Source: Polyangiaceae bacterium (GTDB taxonomy: Bacteria > Myxococcota > Polyangia > Polyangiales > Polyangiaceae). From it: DNA of 17,208 bases. The first letter of the stretch is position 1. Each line of letters opens with the position of its first letter. Of the stretch, positions 1 through 7,411 are shown one piece after another. Where the stretch lies: assembly GCA_025936205.1 (NCBI GenBank), contig JAICTU010000162.1:1-17208 (forward strand), given 5' to 3'. The notes under the pieces are model-generated. The model made no database searches. It was not told the DNA's origin and saw only the letters and a program-made list of their open reading frames with translations. The translations under genes and the position numbers were made by a program.

Positions 1-867
1 GAGCGCATGGCGGCGGTCGGGCTCGATCGACACTCCTACTGCCTGGCGATCGGCGGCGGCGCCGTGCTCGACATGGCGGGGTTCGCCGCCGCCACCTGCC
101 ACCGCGGCGTGCGCATCGTGCGCTTGCCGACCACGGTGCTGGCCCAGAACGACTCGGGCATCGGCGTGAAGAACGGCGTCAACGCCCTCGGGCTCAAGAA
201 CTTCGTCGGCAGCTTTGCGGTGCCGTTCGCGGTGATCAACGACTTCGAGTTCCTGGGTACGCTCGGGCGCCGCGATCGGGTGGCGGGCATGGCCGAGGCC
301 GTGAAGGTCGCGCTGGTGCGGGACGGCGCCTTCTTCGACTGGTTGTGCAGCCATGCGGAGGCGCTGGCCCGGCTCGAGCCGGAAGCGACCGCGCACATGA
401 TCCGGCGCTGCGCGCGCCTGCACGTGGAACACATCGCGGGCGGGGGCGATCCCTTCGAGCTGGGTAGCGCGCGCCCGCTCGACTACGGCCACTGGGCGGC
501 GCACAAGCTGGAGAGCTTGACCGAACACGCGCTGCGCCACGGAGAGGCCGTCGCGATCGGTCTGGCGCTGGACAGCCGCTACTCGGTCGAAGCGGGTCTG
601 CTCGATCCGGAGACCAACGAGCGCATCGCGGCGCTGCTCAGCACGCTCGGCTTTCGCCTGTACGATCCGGCGCTGGAGCTGCGCGATCGTGAAGGCCAGC
701 TGCGCGTGCTGGAGGGGCTGCGCGAGTTCCAGGAGCACCTCGGCGGCGAGCTGACCGTCAGCTTGCTGGAGCGCGCGGGGCGCGCGCGCGAGGTGCACGA
801 GATGGACGCCACGCGCGTCGCGCGCTGCATCCGCTGGCTCACCGAGCGCTATCGGGACGCGGCCTGA
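1..867 (+). CDS. eboD: EboD, 3-dehydroquinate synthase-like sugar phosphate cyclase (5' partial)
   Basis: This is a member of the 3-dehydroquinate synthase superfamily (NAD- and metal-dependent sugar phosphate cyclases). The frame is open to the first base of the window, and about 100 N-terminal residues of the usual fold are missing, so the ATG at base 7 is internal. Visible are the glycine-rich NAD-binding motif IGGGAVLDMAGFAA, the motif LPTTVLAQNDSGIGVKNGVN, the first metal ligand (Glu of MAEAVKVAL) and the two histidine ligands in DYGHWAAHKLE and LRHGEAVAIG. The form NDSGIGVKNGVN, where true AroB has VDSSVGGKTGVN, together with the following eboE and eboC, points to EboD rather than shikimate-pathway AroB. 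The EboD substrate is unknown. It is the first visible gene of the plus-strand ebo half, with 26 bp before eboE. The family call is firm; the EboD subfamily rests on motif form plus context. Confidence 0.9.
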   Translation, partial: ERMAAVGLDRHSYCLAIGGGAVLDMAGFAAATCHRGVRIVRLPTTVLAQNDSGIGVKNGVNALGLKNFVGSFAVPFAVINDFEFLGTLGRRDRVAGMAEAVKVALVRDGAFFDWLCSHAEALARLEPEATAHMIRRCARLHVEHIAGGGDPFELGSARPLDYGHWAAHKLESLTEHALRHGEAVAIGLALDSRYSVEAGLLDPETNERIAALLSTLGFRLYDPALELRDREGQLRVLEGLREFQEHLGGELTVSLLERAGRAREVHEMDATRVARCIRWLTERYRDAA

Positions 868-893
868 GGCAGAGGGGCCTCGCGGAGCTAGCC

Positions 894-2078
894 ATGCAGA
901 TCGCCGGCGCCCACCTGACGTATTGCACCAACATCCATCCCGGTGAGAGCTGGGAGCAGGTGTTCGAAAACATCCGCACGCACGTGCTGGCGGTGAAGGC
1001 TCGCGTTGCGCCGGAGCGGCCCTTCGGGGTCGGGCTGCGGCTGTCGGCGCAGGCCGCGCGCCGCCTGCGCGAGCCGGAGCAGCTGGCGGAGTTTCGGCGC
1101 TTCCTCGCGCAGCACCAGCTCTACGTGTTCACCATCAACGGCTTCCCGTACGGTCCGTTTCACGCCGAGCCGGTGAAGGCGGCCGTGTATCGCCCCGACT
1201 GGCGCGCGCGCGAGCGCGGCCGCTACACGAGCGATCTGGCCTGGCTGCTCGCGGAGCTCGTGCCGGAAGGGCAGAGCGGTAGCATCAGCACCGTGCCGGG
1301 AGGGTTCAAGGCCGACCTGTCAGCGCCGCACGCCGAGCTGATCGCTCGGCAGCTGCTCGAGCAGGCGCTCGAGCTCCATCGGCTGCGCGAACGCAGCGGT
1401 CGTACCGTGACGCTCGCGCTCGAGCCCGAGCCCTGTTGCCTGCTGGAGACCACCGCCGAGACGATCGACTTCTTCGAGCAGCAGCTCTGGTCGCGCGCGT
1501 CGCGCGAGTGGCTGAGCGCTCAGCTGGGTAGCTCGCTCGCCGCTGCAGAAGAGATCCTGCGCCGTCACATCGGTGTCTGTCTCGACACTTGTCACGCCGC
1601 GATCGAGTTCGAGTCCGCGGGCGACACCCTCGATCGCCTGAGCCGCGCCGGCATCGGCATTCACAAGATCCAGCTCAGCACCGGCCTGCGCTTGCCCGAG
1701 CCGTCTCCCGACAGCCTGCGCGCGCTCTCCGCCTACGACGAGCCGGTGTATCTGCACCAGGTGGTGGCGCAGACGAAGGCGGGGCAGCTCTTGCGCTTCT
1801 CGGATCTGCCGGAAGCGCTGAGCGATGCCGATGCGCGCGCCGCCGCCGAGTGGCGTGTGCACTTCCATGTGCCGCTGTACCGGGCGGAGCTGGGCGCCTT
1901 CGGCAACACGCAGGCATTCCTGGCGCAGGTGCTGGAGCGCCAGCGCCGGAGCGCCGTGTCGGCGCAGCTCGAGGTCGAGACGTACACCTGGGATGTGCTG
2001 CCGCCGGAGCAGCGGGTGGGGGGAGTGGTGGCTTCGATTGCGCGCGAGCTGGACTGGGTCCGGTCGCGGTTGGGATGA
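894..2078 (+). CDS. eboE: EboE, TIM-barrel sugar isomerase-like metabolite traffic protein
   Basis: EboE belongs to the xylose-isomerase-like TIM barrel family and is part of the ebo metabolite-traffic cluster; its reaction is unknown. The 394-residue length is normal. Hallmarks in order are HLTYCTNIHPGESW (7-20), INGFPYGPFH (81-90), LALEPEPCC (174-182), GVCLDTCHAAIEFE (227-240), KIQLS (258-262), YLHQV (286-290), VHFHVPLY (322-329) and LEVETYTWDVLP (359-370). Probable metal-binding acids and histidines are E177, D231, H234, H288, H323/H325 and E360, by analogy with related isomerases. The ATG is preceded by GGAG six bases upstream, which fixes the start. The stop lies 4 bp before eboC, so the two genes are surely co-transcribed. 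There is no signal peptide, so it is probably cytoplasmic. Confidence 0.93.
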   Translation: MQIAGAHLTYCTNIHPGESWEQVFENIRTHVLAVKARVAPERPFGVGLRLSAQAARRLREPEQLAEFRRFLAQHQLYVFTINGFPYGPFHAEPVKAAVYRPDWRARERGRYTSDLAWLLAELVPEGQSGSISTVPGGFKADLSAPHAELIARQLLEQALELHRLRERSGRTVTLALEPEPCCLLETTAETIDFFEQQLWSRASREWLSAQLGSSLAAAEEILRRHIGVCLDTCHAAIEFESAGDTLDRLSRAGIGIHKIQLSTGLRLPEPSPDSLRALSAYDEPVYLHQVVAQTKAGQLLRFSDLPEALSDADARAAAEWRVHFHVPLYRAELGAFGNTQAFLAQVLERQRRSAVSAQLEVETYTWDVLPPEQRVGGVVASIARELDWVRSRLG

Positions 2079-2082
2079 GGAC

Positions 2083-2949
2083 ATGAAAGCCAGCATCGCG
2101 CTGCGCCTGGGGCGGGTCTCGAACCTGCCCACTGTTTGGACCAACGTATTTGCCGCGCTGGCGCTCTCGGGCGCGCTCGGCGGCTGGCCGGCGCTGGGCC
2201 TGGCCGTGTCGATGTCCCTCTACTACCTCGGCGGCATGTACCTGAACGATGCGTTCGATCGCCACATCGATGCCGTCGAGCGGCCGCAGCGGCCGATCCC
2301 CTCCGGGCAGGTCTCTGCTGGGCTCGTGTTTTTCCTGGGCTTCAGCTGGCTGCTCTTCGGCTTCCTGGAGCTGATGAAGGAGGCGCACCGGCAGGGCACG
2401 CCGCTGCTGTACCCGGCGCTGAGCGGCCTCGGGCTGGTGGCGTGCATCGTCGGCTACGACCTCTATCACAAGCAAAATCCCCTGAGCCCGGTGCTGATGG
2501 GGATGTGCCGCGTGCTCGTGTACGTGAGCGCGGGCCTGGCCATGCAGTCGCAACTGTCTCGAGGGCTGCTGCTCGGCGCGGTCGCGTTGCTCTGCCATCT
2601 GATCGGCCTCAGCTATGCCGCCAAGCAGGAGGCGTACAATCGGCTGACGCGCGTGTGGCCGCTCGGCTTCCTCGCTGCGCCCGCGCTCTACGGAGCCTAT
2701 CTCGCGCTCGCTCAGCCGCTGGTCTGGCCGTTCCTGGCAGCGTTCGTGGTCTGGGTCTTCCTCGCGTTGCGCTTTTTGCGCCCGGGGCCGCAGCGCTCCG
2801 TGCCGCAGGCGATCGTGCGCTTGATCGCGGCCATCGCGCTGCTCGACGCCGTGTTCATCGCTGGGACCGGCTCTTTGCCCTGGGCGCTGGTCGCGGCGGC
2901 GCTGGCGCCGCTGACGCGCGTGTTTCAGCGCTACATCCCCGGGACTTGA
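2083..2949 (+). CDS. eboC: EboC, UbiA-like membrane prenyltransferase
   Basis: EboC is an integral membrane protein of the UbiA prenyltransferase superfamily, whose members join a polyprenyl diphosphate to an acceptor ring. The 288 residues begin RLGRVSNLPTVWTNVFA, typical of UbiA-like N termini, and carry the first Asp-rich motif as NDAFDRHIDAVERPQRPIPSG-like sequence (about residues 62-82), the Mg/diphosphate site. The second Asp-rich motif of UbiA is not recognisable: the matching stretch reads YAAKQEAYNRLTRVWPL, which I believe is normal for EboC. Several hydrophobic helices follow to the C terminus. The start is the ATG 4 bp after the eboE stop; a GAGG lies very close upstream, so translation may depend on coupling. 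The next gene begins at or just after the eboC stop. The acceptor and prenyl donor cannot be told from sequence. Confidence 0.93.
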   Translation: MKASIALRLGRVSNLPTVWTNVFAALALSGALGGWPALGLAVSMSLYYLGGMYLNDAFDRHIDAVERPQRPIPSGQVSAGLVFFLGFSWLLFGFLELMKEAHRQGTPLLYPALSGLGLVACIVGYDLYHKQNPLSPVLMGMCRVLVYVSAGLAMQSQLSRGLLLGAVALLCHLIGLSYAAKQEAYNRLTRVWPLGFLAAPALYGAYLALAQPLVWPFLAAFVVWVFLALRFLRPGPQRSVPQAIVRLIAAIALLDAVFIAGTGSLPWALVAAALAPLTRVFQRYIPGT

Positions 2950-2951
2950 TC

Positions 2952-3542
2952 GTGGCCAGTCGTTCCAGGTCTGCTCGCCGCGTGCACGTCTCGGAGGTGC
3001 TGGAGCTCCCCGAGCAGCGTGACTTTCATGCCGTGGTCGTCGCCGATACCCACAGCCACCCGCACCCCAACGCGCGCCACGTGATCCAGAGCCTCGAGCC
3101 GGACGTGATCTTGCACGCCGGCGACATCGGAGACTTGGCGGTGCTCGATCAGCTGCGCGAGCTGGCTCCGGTGCTGGCGGTGCGCGGCAACATCGATGCC
3201 ACGACGCCCGGCCTCGCCGATTCCATGGACATCGAGCTGCGCGCCGGGGGACAGCGTAAGCTCGAATTTCTGCTGATCCACATCGCGGTGTTCGGGCCCA
3301 AGCTGCGCGCCGAGGTGCTGAAGCTGGCCAGCGCTCATGCCGCGCGGCTGGTGCTGTGCGGCCACTCGCACGTGCCGTTTCTGGGCAAGGACCGGGGCAT
3401 CGTGATGTTCAACCCGGGCTCGATCGGCCCGCGCAGGTTCAATCTGCCGATCACGCTGGGGCTGCTGAAGGTCAGCCCGAGCGGGGTCTCGCTGCGCCAC
3501 ATCAGCTGCGAGACGGGCCAGACCTGGCTACCGCCCGGCTGA
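2952..3542 (+). CDS. YfcE/YsnB-type metallophosphoesterase in the ebo operon
   Basis: This is a small calcineurin-like phosphoesterase of about 196 residues, of the YfcE type, with a two-metal site that hydrolyses phosphodiesters or phosphomonoesters. From the GTG start the motifs are ADTHSHPH (D32, H34), HAGDIGD (D58), VRGNID (N80), LLIHIAVFG (H110) and LCGHSHVPF (H138, H140), so the metal site is complete. The late NPGSIGPRR motif is also typical. GTG at 2952 was chosen. An in-frame TTG at 2946, overlapping the eboC stop as TTGA, would add two residues; conserved sequence starts only near residue 25, so the choice is open. It is translationally close to eboC and almost certainly in the same transcript. 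It is not one of the six named Ebo proteins. Its 3' end overlaps the opposite-strand recombinase-like gene by 15 bp. The substrate is unknown. Confidence 0.88.
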   Translation: MASRSRSARRVHVSEVLELPEQRDFHAVVVADTHSHPHPNARHVIQSLEPDVILHAGDIGDLAVLDQLRELAPVLAVRGNIDATTPGLADSMDIELRAGGQRKLEFLLIHIAVFGPKLRAEVLKLASAHAARLVLCGHSHVPFLGKDRGIVMFNPGSIGPRRFNLPITLGLLKVSPSGVSLRHISCETGQTWLPPG

Positions 3543-4289
3543 CGCCCGCTCCGCCTCGAAGGTGTTGCGCAGCGCCTGCAATGAGCGCGGTGGGATACGC
3601 AATTTCACGCACGCGCGCCGGAACGACTTGAACATCGAACCCTCCGTGTGCGGCTGGGTCACGTCCGAGCGGCGAGGTACGAGCCAATCGTCTGCGCCCG
3701 GAGCGCGCCCGAATACGGCTTCGAAACCGCTCTGCTGCCAGCCCTCGAGCAGGCTGGCGAGCTGCGCGGCAAACGCTGCGCAAGGCAGCTCCGGCACGTC
3801 GCGGAAGCGCAGGCTGCACAGGGACCGCACCGGCAGGCCCGTATACAAGCCGAGCGCATGAAACACGCGCAGCTCGGCGTCGAGCCGCGCGTCGAGGGTC
3901 AGCGCTTGGACCTCGGCGGCGCTGAAGCGAGGCTTCTCCGCGACGGGCTCCGCGGGCCAGAGATCCGGCGGCAAAGCCCGCGGGTCCTCGGCGATGAAGC
4001 CCTGCTCGCAGGCGGCGCCGAGCAACTCCTCGAACACCGCATAGGCGTTCCTGGCGCTCTTCAGCGTCATGCCCTTCTTGCCAAGCATGCTGCGCACCAC
4101 GGCGGCGACGTCCTCCGCGCGCAGCTCGCGCACGCGGCGCTTTCCGAGCAGCGGCAGCACGTGGTCGCGCAGCCGCTGAGCGTCGCTCTGCCGGGTCCGA
4201 CGATCGCGCGTCCCGAGCCAGTGGGTCACGAACTCCTGCAAGCTCGCGTTGGGGCGGAGGGGTACTGCTTCTTCTTCGGACACACTCAT
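3528..4289 (-). CDS. Short degenerate tyrosine recombinase/integrase-like protein, probably catalytically dead
   Basis: This 253-residue protein resembles XerC/phage-type tyrosine recombinases. Residues about 14-110 fit the SAM-like core-binding domain (e.g. HVLPLLGKRRVRELRAEDV and an ACEQGFIAEDP segment). Residues 118-165 match the start of the catalytic domain (LGLYTGLPVRSLCSLRFRDV), but the first catalytic Arg, normally right after TGL, is replaced by Pro with an Arg two places later (R155). The HxxR box is QALR (Q238, R241). The protein then ends at residue 253, before the LGH motif and the nucleophilic Tyr. Strand exchange is therefore unlikely. The ATG overlaps the eboF stop in an ATGA tetranucleotide, so translation is coupled to eboF. 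That argues for a retained DNA-binding or accessory role rather than an integrase passing through. No att repeats were seen. It could instead be a decaying remnant. Confidence 0.8.
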   Translation of the reverse strand: MSVSEEEAVPLRPNASLQEFVTHWLGTRDRRTRQSDAQRLRDHVLPLLGKRRVRELRAEDVAAVVRSMLGKKGMTLKSARNAYAVFEELLGAACEQGFIAEDPRALPPDLWPAEPVAEKPRFSAAEVQALTLDARLDAELRVFHALGLYTGLPVRSLCSLRFRDVPELPCAAFAAQLASLLEGWQQSGFEAVFGRAPGADDWLVPRRSDVTQPHTEGSMFKSFRRACVKLRIPPRSLQALRNTFEAERASAGR

Positions 4290-5668
4290 CCAAACACGTG
4301 CGAGAGCATCAGTCCGGCCACGTCGGTCGCAGCGAGCGTGCCGCTGCCTGCGAGGCTGGGCTCGCTGCTGATGAACAGGGGACCCTGGCGGGGATCGTCC
4401 GTCACGCGACCGTGCGAGCCTTTCACCAGCTGGTTGCCTTCCGGCGAGATCACATCCATCGAACCGCGGAAGCCGAGCGCCTTGCGCGCCAGGCGCCAGC
4501 CGATCGAAAACGGCGGCCAGGCGAGCTTCGGATCCAGGAACAGCTCCACCGGGTCGTAGCCGGGCTTGCGGTGGATATCGACCGTCGTGGCGAAGTCCGG
4601 AGCGCGCTCCGGGCTCAGCCAGTAGTGATAGCTGAACCAGCGATCGGCGCGCGAGATCACAACCAGCTCGCCGGAGCGCGCGTGGTTCAGCCCCAGCGCG
4701 GCCTGCTCCTGCCGATCGAGCACGCGCTCCACGCCATCGAGCTTCTCCAGGCAGGCGCGCACCTCACCGATCAGCTCCGGCCGCCGCACGTAAACGTGCG
4801 CGAGCTGATGGTCGACGACGGCAAACGCGTCGCTGGCACCAGGATCGAGCAGCTCCCGTCCGAGCTCCTCGCGCACTGCGATCCAGCCGCGCTCGCGCAG
4901 CGTGCGGTTCAGCGCCAGCGCGCCGTCCACCTTGGTGATGCCGTATTCGGAGAGCACGATCACGCGCCGGTCGCTCTTGCGCGCTGCGGCGCACAGCTCA
5001 CCCACCAGGGCATCGACCTCGCGCAGATCTTGCCGGATGCGCGGGTGGCGGAGATCCGGCCCCAGGCGCTGCAGCCCGTAGTCGAGGTGCGGCAGATACA
5101 CGAGCGTGAGCGTCGGGGAATGCTTGGCCATCACGCGCAGTGCGGCGCTGGTGATCCAGCGGCTGGAACGGATGTCGGCGGCCGGGCCCCAGAAATGAAA
5201 CAGCGGGAACTGACCGAGCTCGCGCTGCAACTCCTCGCGCAGGTTGCTCGGCGAGCTGTACACGTCCGGCAGCTTGCGACCGTCGGACGGATACATCGGA
5301 CGCGGCGTGACCGACCAGTCCGCCGTCGAGTACATGTTGTACCACCAGAACAAGTTGGCACAGGTGAAGGACGCATCCCGCTCGCGCCCGAGCTCCCACA
5401 CCTTCTTCGACTCGACCAGCTTGTTCGACTGGCGCCAGAACCACACCTCGCACAGCTCGCGAAAGTACCAGCCGTTGGCGACGATGCCGTGCTCGGCGGG
5501 CATGCGCCCGGTGAGCAACGTGGACTGCACCGTGCACGTCACGGCGGGCGTCACCGTCGCCAGCGGCCGCATCACACCCGAGCGGACCAGCTCGTTCAGA
5601 TGCGGTGTGTCGTCGCCCAGCAGCTCCGGGCTCAGCCCGACGACGTCGATCACCAGGGTGGAGTGCAC
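4286..5668 (-). CDS. eboF: EboF, alkaline phosphatase superfamily phosphodiesterase/nucleotide pyrophosphatase
   Basis: EboF is a 460-residue member of the type I phosphodiesterase/nucleotide pyrophosphatase branch of the alkaline phosphatase superfamily. Visible are the first metal Asp in LVIDVVGLSPELLG (D8), the nucleophile segment TPAVTCTVQSTLLTG (T44 by alignment to NPP enzymes), LVYLPHLDYGLQRLG (D196), VLSEYGIT (E241, Y242) and the late NHARSGELVV histidine. Compared with classic NPP enzymes the metal-site His after D196 is Gln (Q200), and the Asp-His pair is Glu-Tyr. The start is GTG, with AGGA six bases upstream. It lies 15 bp after the eboB stop and is coupled by ATGA to the recombinase-like gene. 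No signal peptide is visible. The substrate is unknown; removal of a phosphate or nucleotide carrier from an Ebo product is a reasonable inference. Confidence 0.92.
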   Translation of the reverse strand: MHSTLVIDVVGLSPELLGDDTPHLNELVRSGVMRPLATVTPAVTCTVQSTLLTGRMPAEHGIVANGWYFRELCEVWFWRQSNKLVESKKVWELGRERDASFTCANLFWWYNMYSTADWSVTPRPMYPSDGRKLPDVYSSPSNLREELQRELGQFPLFHFWGPAADIRSSRWITSAALRVMAKHSPTLTLVYLPHLDYGLQRLGPDLRHPRIRQDLREVDALVGELCAAARKSDRRVIVLSEYGITKVDGALALNRTLRERGWIAVREELGRELLDPGASDAFAVVDHQLAHVYVRRPELIGEVRACLEKLDGVERVLDRQEQAALGLNHARSGELVVISRADRWFSYHYWLSPERAPDFATTVDIHRKPGYDPVELFLDPKLAWPPFSIGWRLARKALGFRGSMDVISPEGNQLVKGSHGRVTDDPRQGPLFISSEPSLAGSGTLAATDVAGLMLSHVFG

Positions 5669-5683
5669 GCTCGATCCTGACGA

Positions 5684-6571
5684 CTAGCCCTGGACCACAG
5701 GCGTCTGACCGCGCAGCACCGAGTTGCCTTCCCAGAGCTTGCGCTGATCGATCACGCTCGGCGCGTCGATGCCTTCGAGCCGCCCGCTCTGCGCGAAGAA
5801 CGCGGCGGGATTGCTCCAGACGATGGTCTCGATCTGTTGCTCCGGGATGCCAGACTCGCGCATCAGGGCCGCCGTCTTGGGCACCTTCAGCGGATCGCTC
5901 ACGCCCCAGTCGGCGGCGCTGTTGATGATGATGCGCTCGCTGCCGTAGCGCTTCACCAGCTGCACCATGCGCGCCTCGTCCATCTTGGTGGCGGGATAGA
6001 TGGAGTGGCCCGCCCAGCAGCCGCTGTCGAGCGTGAGCGGTAACGTCTCCTCCGTGTTGTGGTCGACCAGCACTCGCTCCGGCGCGATGCCCATTTCCTT
6101 CACCACGCTGATGGTGCGTTCGGTGCCGCGCTTCTTGTCGCGGTGCGGTGTGTGGATCAGGATCGGCAGATTCGCCTCGATCGCCAGCTCGATCTGGCGC
6201 CGGAAGACGCGATCCTCCGCCGGCGTCATGTCGTCGTAGCCGATCTCGCCGACCGCCACGACGCCGTCTTTCTCCAGATAGCGCGGCAACAGCTCCAGCA
6301 CACCCTCGGAGAGCGCGGGCTCGTTCGCTTCCTTCGGGTTCATGCCCATCGTGCAGAAGTGCTTGATGCCGAACTGGCTGGCGCGAAAGCGCTCCCAGCC
6401 GATCAGCGATAGAAAATAGTCCTCGAAGCTGCCCACGTGCGTGCGCGGCTGCCCGACCCAGAAAGCGGGCTCCACGATCGCGACGATGCCGGCGTCCGCC
6501 ATTGCCTGGTAGTCGTCGGTCGTGCGCGACGTCATGTGAATGTGCGGATCGAACATCTTCAGCGGTTTCAT
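5684..6571 (-). CDS. eboB: EboB, TatD-family metal-dependent hydrolase
   Basis: EboB is a 295-residue amidohydrolase-fold protein of the TatD type. Metal ligands are visible: the HxH motif in MFDPHIHM (H10, H12), Glu in VGEIGYDD (E109), His in PILIHTPHRDK (H140), His in VLVDHNTEET (H171) and Asp in NSAADWGVSDP (D221). The complete set suggests an active hydrolase; TatD proteins act on nucleic acids or unknown esters, and the Ebo substrate is not known. The ATG at 6571 overlaps the eboA stop as ATGA, which fixes the start, and MKPLKMFDPHIH is a normal N terminus. A much longer reading upstream in the same frame only shadows eboA. The stop is 15 bp before eboF. There is no export signal, so the protein is probably cytoplasmic. 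Confidence 0.93.
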   Translation of the reverse strand: MKPLKMFDPHIHMTSRTTDDYQAMADAGIVAIVEPAFWVGQPRTHVGSFEDYFLSLIGWERFRASQFGIKHFCTMGMNPKEANEPALSEGVLELLPRYLEKDGVVAVGEIGYDDMTPAEDRVFRRQIELAIEANLPILIHTPHRDKKRGTERTISVVKEMGIAPERVLVDHNTEETLPLTLDSGCWAGHSIYPATKMDEARMVQLVKRYGSERIIINSAADWGVSDPLKVPKTAALMRESGIPEQQIETIVWSNPAAFFAQSGRLEGIDAPSVIDQRKLWEGNSVLRGQTPVVQG

Positions 6572-7257
6572 TGACTGGCTCCAGGCAAGTTGACTCCAGC
6601 GGTGACGAAGTCCAGGTCCGGCGGGACGCTGCGGCCGGCGGCGCGCCGTTCGCTCGCGTAGGCCTGGGCCATGCGCGACAGCTCCGCGGTGCGGCGCTCC
6701 GGCAGGCCCTCGATGCGCCGCACGGCGACACCGGTGAAAAAGGACTTCAGCACGAGTTGATTGAAGTTGGCCTCGGGAAAAAAGCGGGCCGGGTAGGGGT
6801 TCTCGCAGGCGATGGCCTCGAACACGGTCTGCACGTGAGACCGGCAGGCGTCGATCGCCAGGTCGACAAAGCGCTGCGGCTCCGGCAGCAGCGACAGGGT
6901 ATGCAGCAGCGCCGCTCGCTCCGCGTTGTCGCCGGTGCGAAACTGCTTCACCAGCAGGGCGAAATGCTCCTGCGGAGGCAGCAGCTCGCAGAGGCGGCAG
7001 CAGAGCGCCGCGCGCGCCACGGCCGCCAGCGGCCAACCCGAGGGAGCCGGCACGCCCGCCTGGCTCAGCCGTGCTCGCTCGCTGGAGGTCAGCTCGCAGC
7101 CCTCGCTGCCGAGTCGCCGCCCCGCGCCTGCATGCACGGCAGCAAAGTCGCCAGCGTCGAGAGCTTCGTAGCGGGAGAGAAACCAGCCGCGAGCCGGCTC
7201 GCTCGCTCGCGCGGCGACCAGCTCGACATAGAGGCTCGGGGCGCGGGGGTCAGACAT
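6568..7257 (-). CDS. eboA: EboA family protein
   Basis: EboA is a 229-residue soluble, alpha-helical-looking protein of unknown biochemical function, and the first gene of the minus-strand ebo half. The family mark is the segment CENPYPARFFPEANFNQ followed by LVLKSFFTGV (residues 151-177), which I recognise as the conserved core of EboA. There is no signal peptide or transmembrane stretch. In ebo clusters EboA is usually next to EboB, as here, where the TGA stop and the eboB ATG share four bases. The ATG start at 7257 lacks a clear Shine-Dalgarno sequence (only GAG nearby). The upstream 154 bp are shared with the divergent pcaD, so any promoter for eboA, eboB, eboF and the recombinase-like gene must lie there. 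The identification rests on one strong motif plus the neighbours. Confidence 0.9.
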   Translation of the reverse strand: MSDPRAPSLYVELVAARASEPARGWFLSRYEALDAGDFAAVHAGAGRRLGSEGCELTSSERARLSQAGVPAPSGWPLAAVARAALCCRLCELLPPQEHFALLVKQFRTGDNAERAALLHTLSLLPEPQRFVDLAIDACRSHVQTVFEAIACENPYPARFFPEANFNQLVLKSFFTGVAVRRIEGLPERRTAELSRMAQAYASERRAAGRSVPPDLDFVTAGVNLPGASQ

Positions 7258-7411
7258 GGGCTCGGGGTGCTCGCGAGCCTATCCCAGGGCGCGGCGCCGA
7301 TCACTTGCCGGGGCAGTGGAAATGATTGCGGGCAGACAGCGCCGGCCGATCAGCCGCAGTCGGTCTCTTCCCGAGCCCTGTGTTAGCCTGCGCGGGCGTC
7401 CGAGGAGGAAG
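7258..7411. promoter_or_regulatory. Divergent intergenic region between eboA and pcaD
   Basis: This 154-bp region must carry the promoters of the minus-strand ebo operon and the plus-strand pca operon. An octamer GCCGATCA occurs twice in direct orientation (7296-7303 and 7345-7352), 49 bp apart. The second copy is followed by a partly inverted TCGG at 7360-7363. These could be operator half-sites, but this is weak. No convincing -35/-10 pair was found in either direction. A strong Shine-Dalgarno sequence, GAGGAGGA, lies at 7402-7409 just before the pcaD ATG. Confidence 0.45.

Noticed and set aside
7..867. ATG at base 7 as the true start of eboD
   Set aside because: The frame is open to base 1 and the N-terminal part of the nucleotide-binding fold would be missing; the gene is cut by the window edge.
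1..867. eboD as the shikimate-pathway aroB partnering aroC in this window
   Set aside because: The substrate-loop sequence (NDSGIGVKNGVN) differs from AroB and the neighbours are eboE and eboC; aroC is over 13 kb away.
2136..3542. 468-residue version of the metallophosphoesterase
   Set aside because: The N-terminal extension is an off-frame, Arg/Ala-rich reading of eboC; conserved phosphoesterase sequence begins only after 2952.
3528..4289. Active integrase marking a genomic island or prophage
   Set aside because: Catalytic Tyr and LGH motif absent, first Arg and HxxR box degenerate, no tRNA or att repeats, and the gene is embedded in an operon.
5684..7036. 450-residue version of eboB
   Set aside because: The extra N terminus is eboA read in another frame; the ATGA overlap at 6568-6571 and the normal TatD N terminus fix the shorter form.
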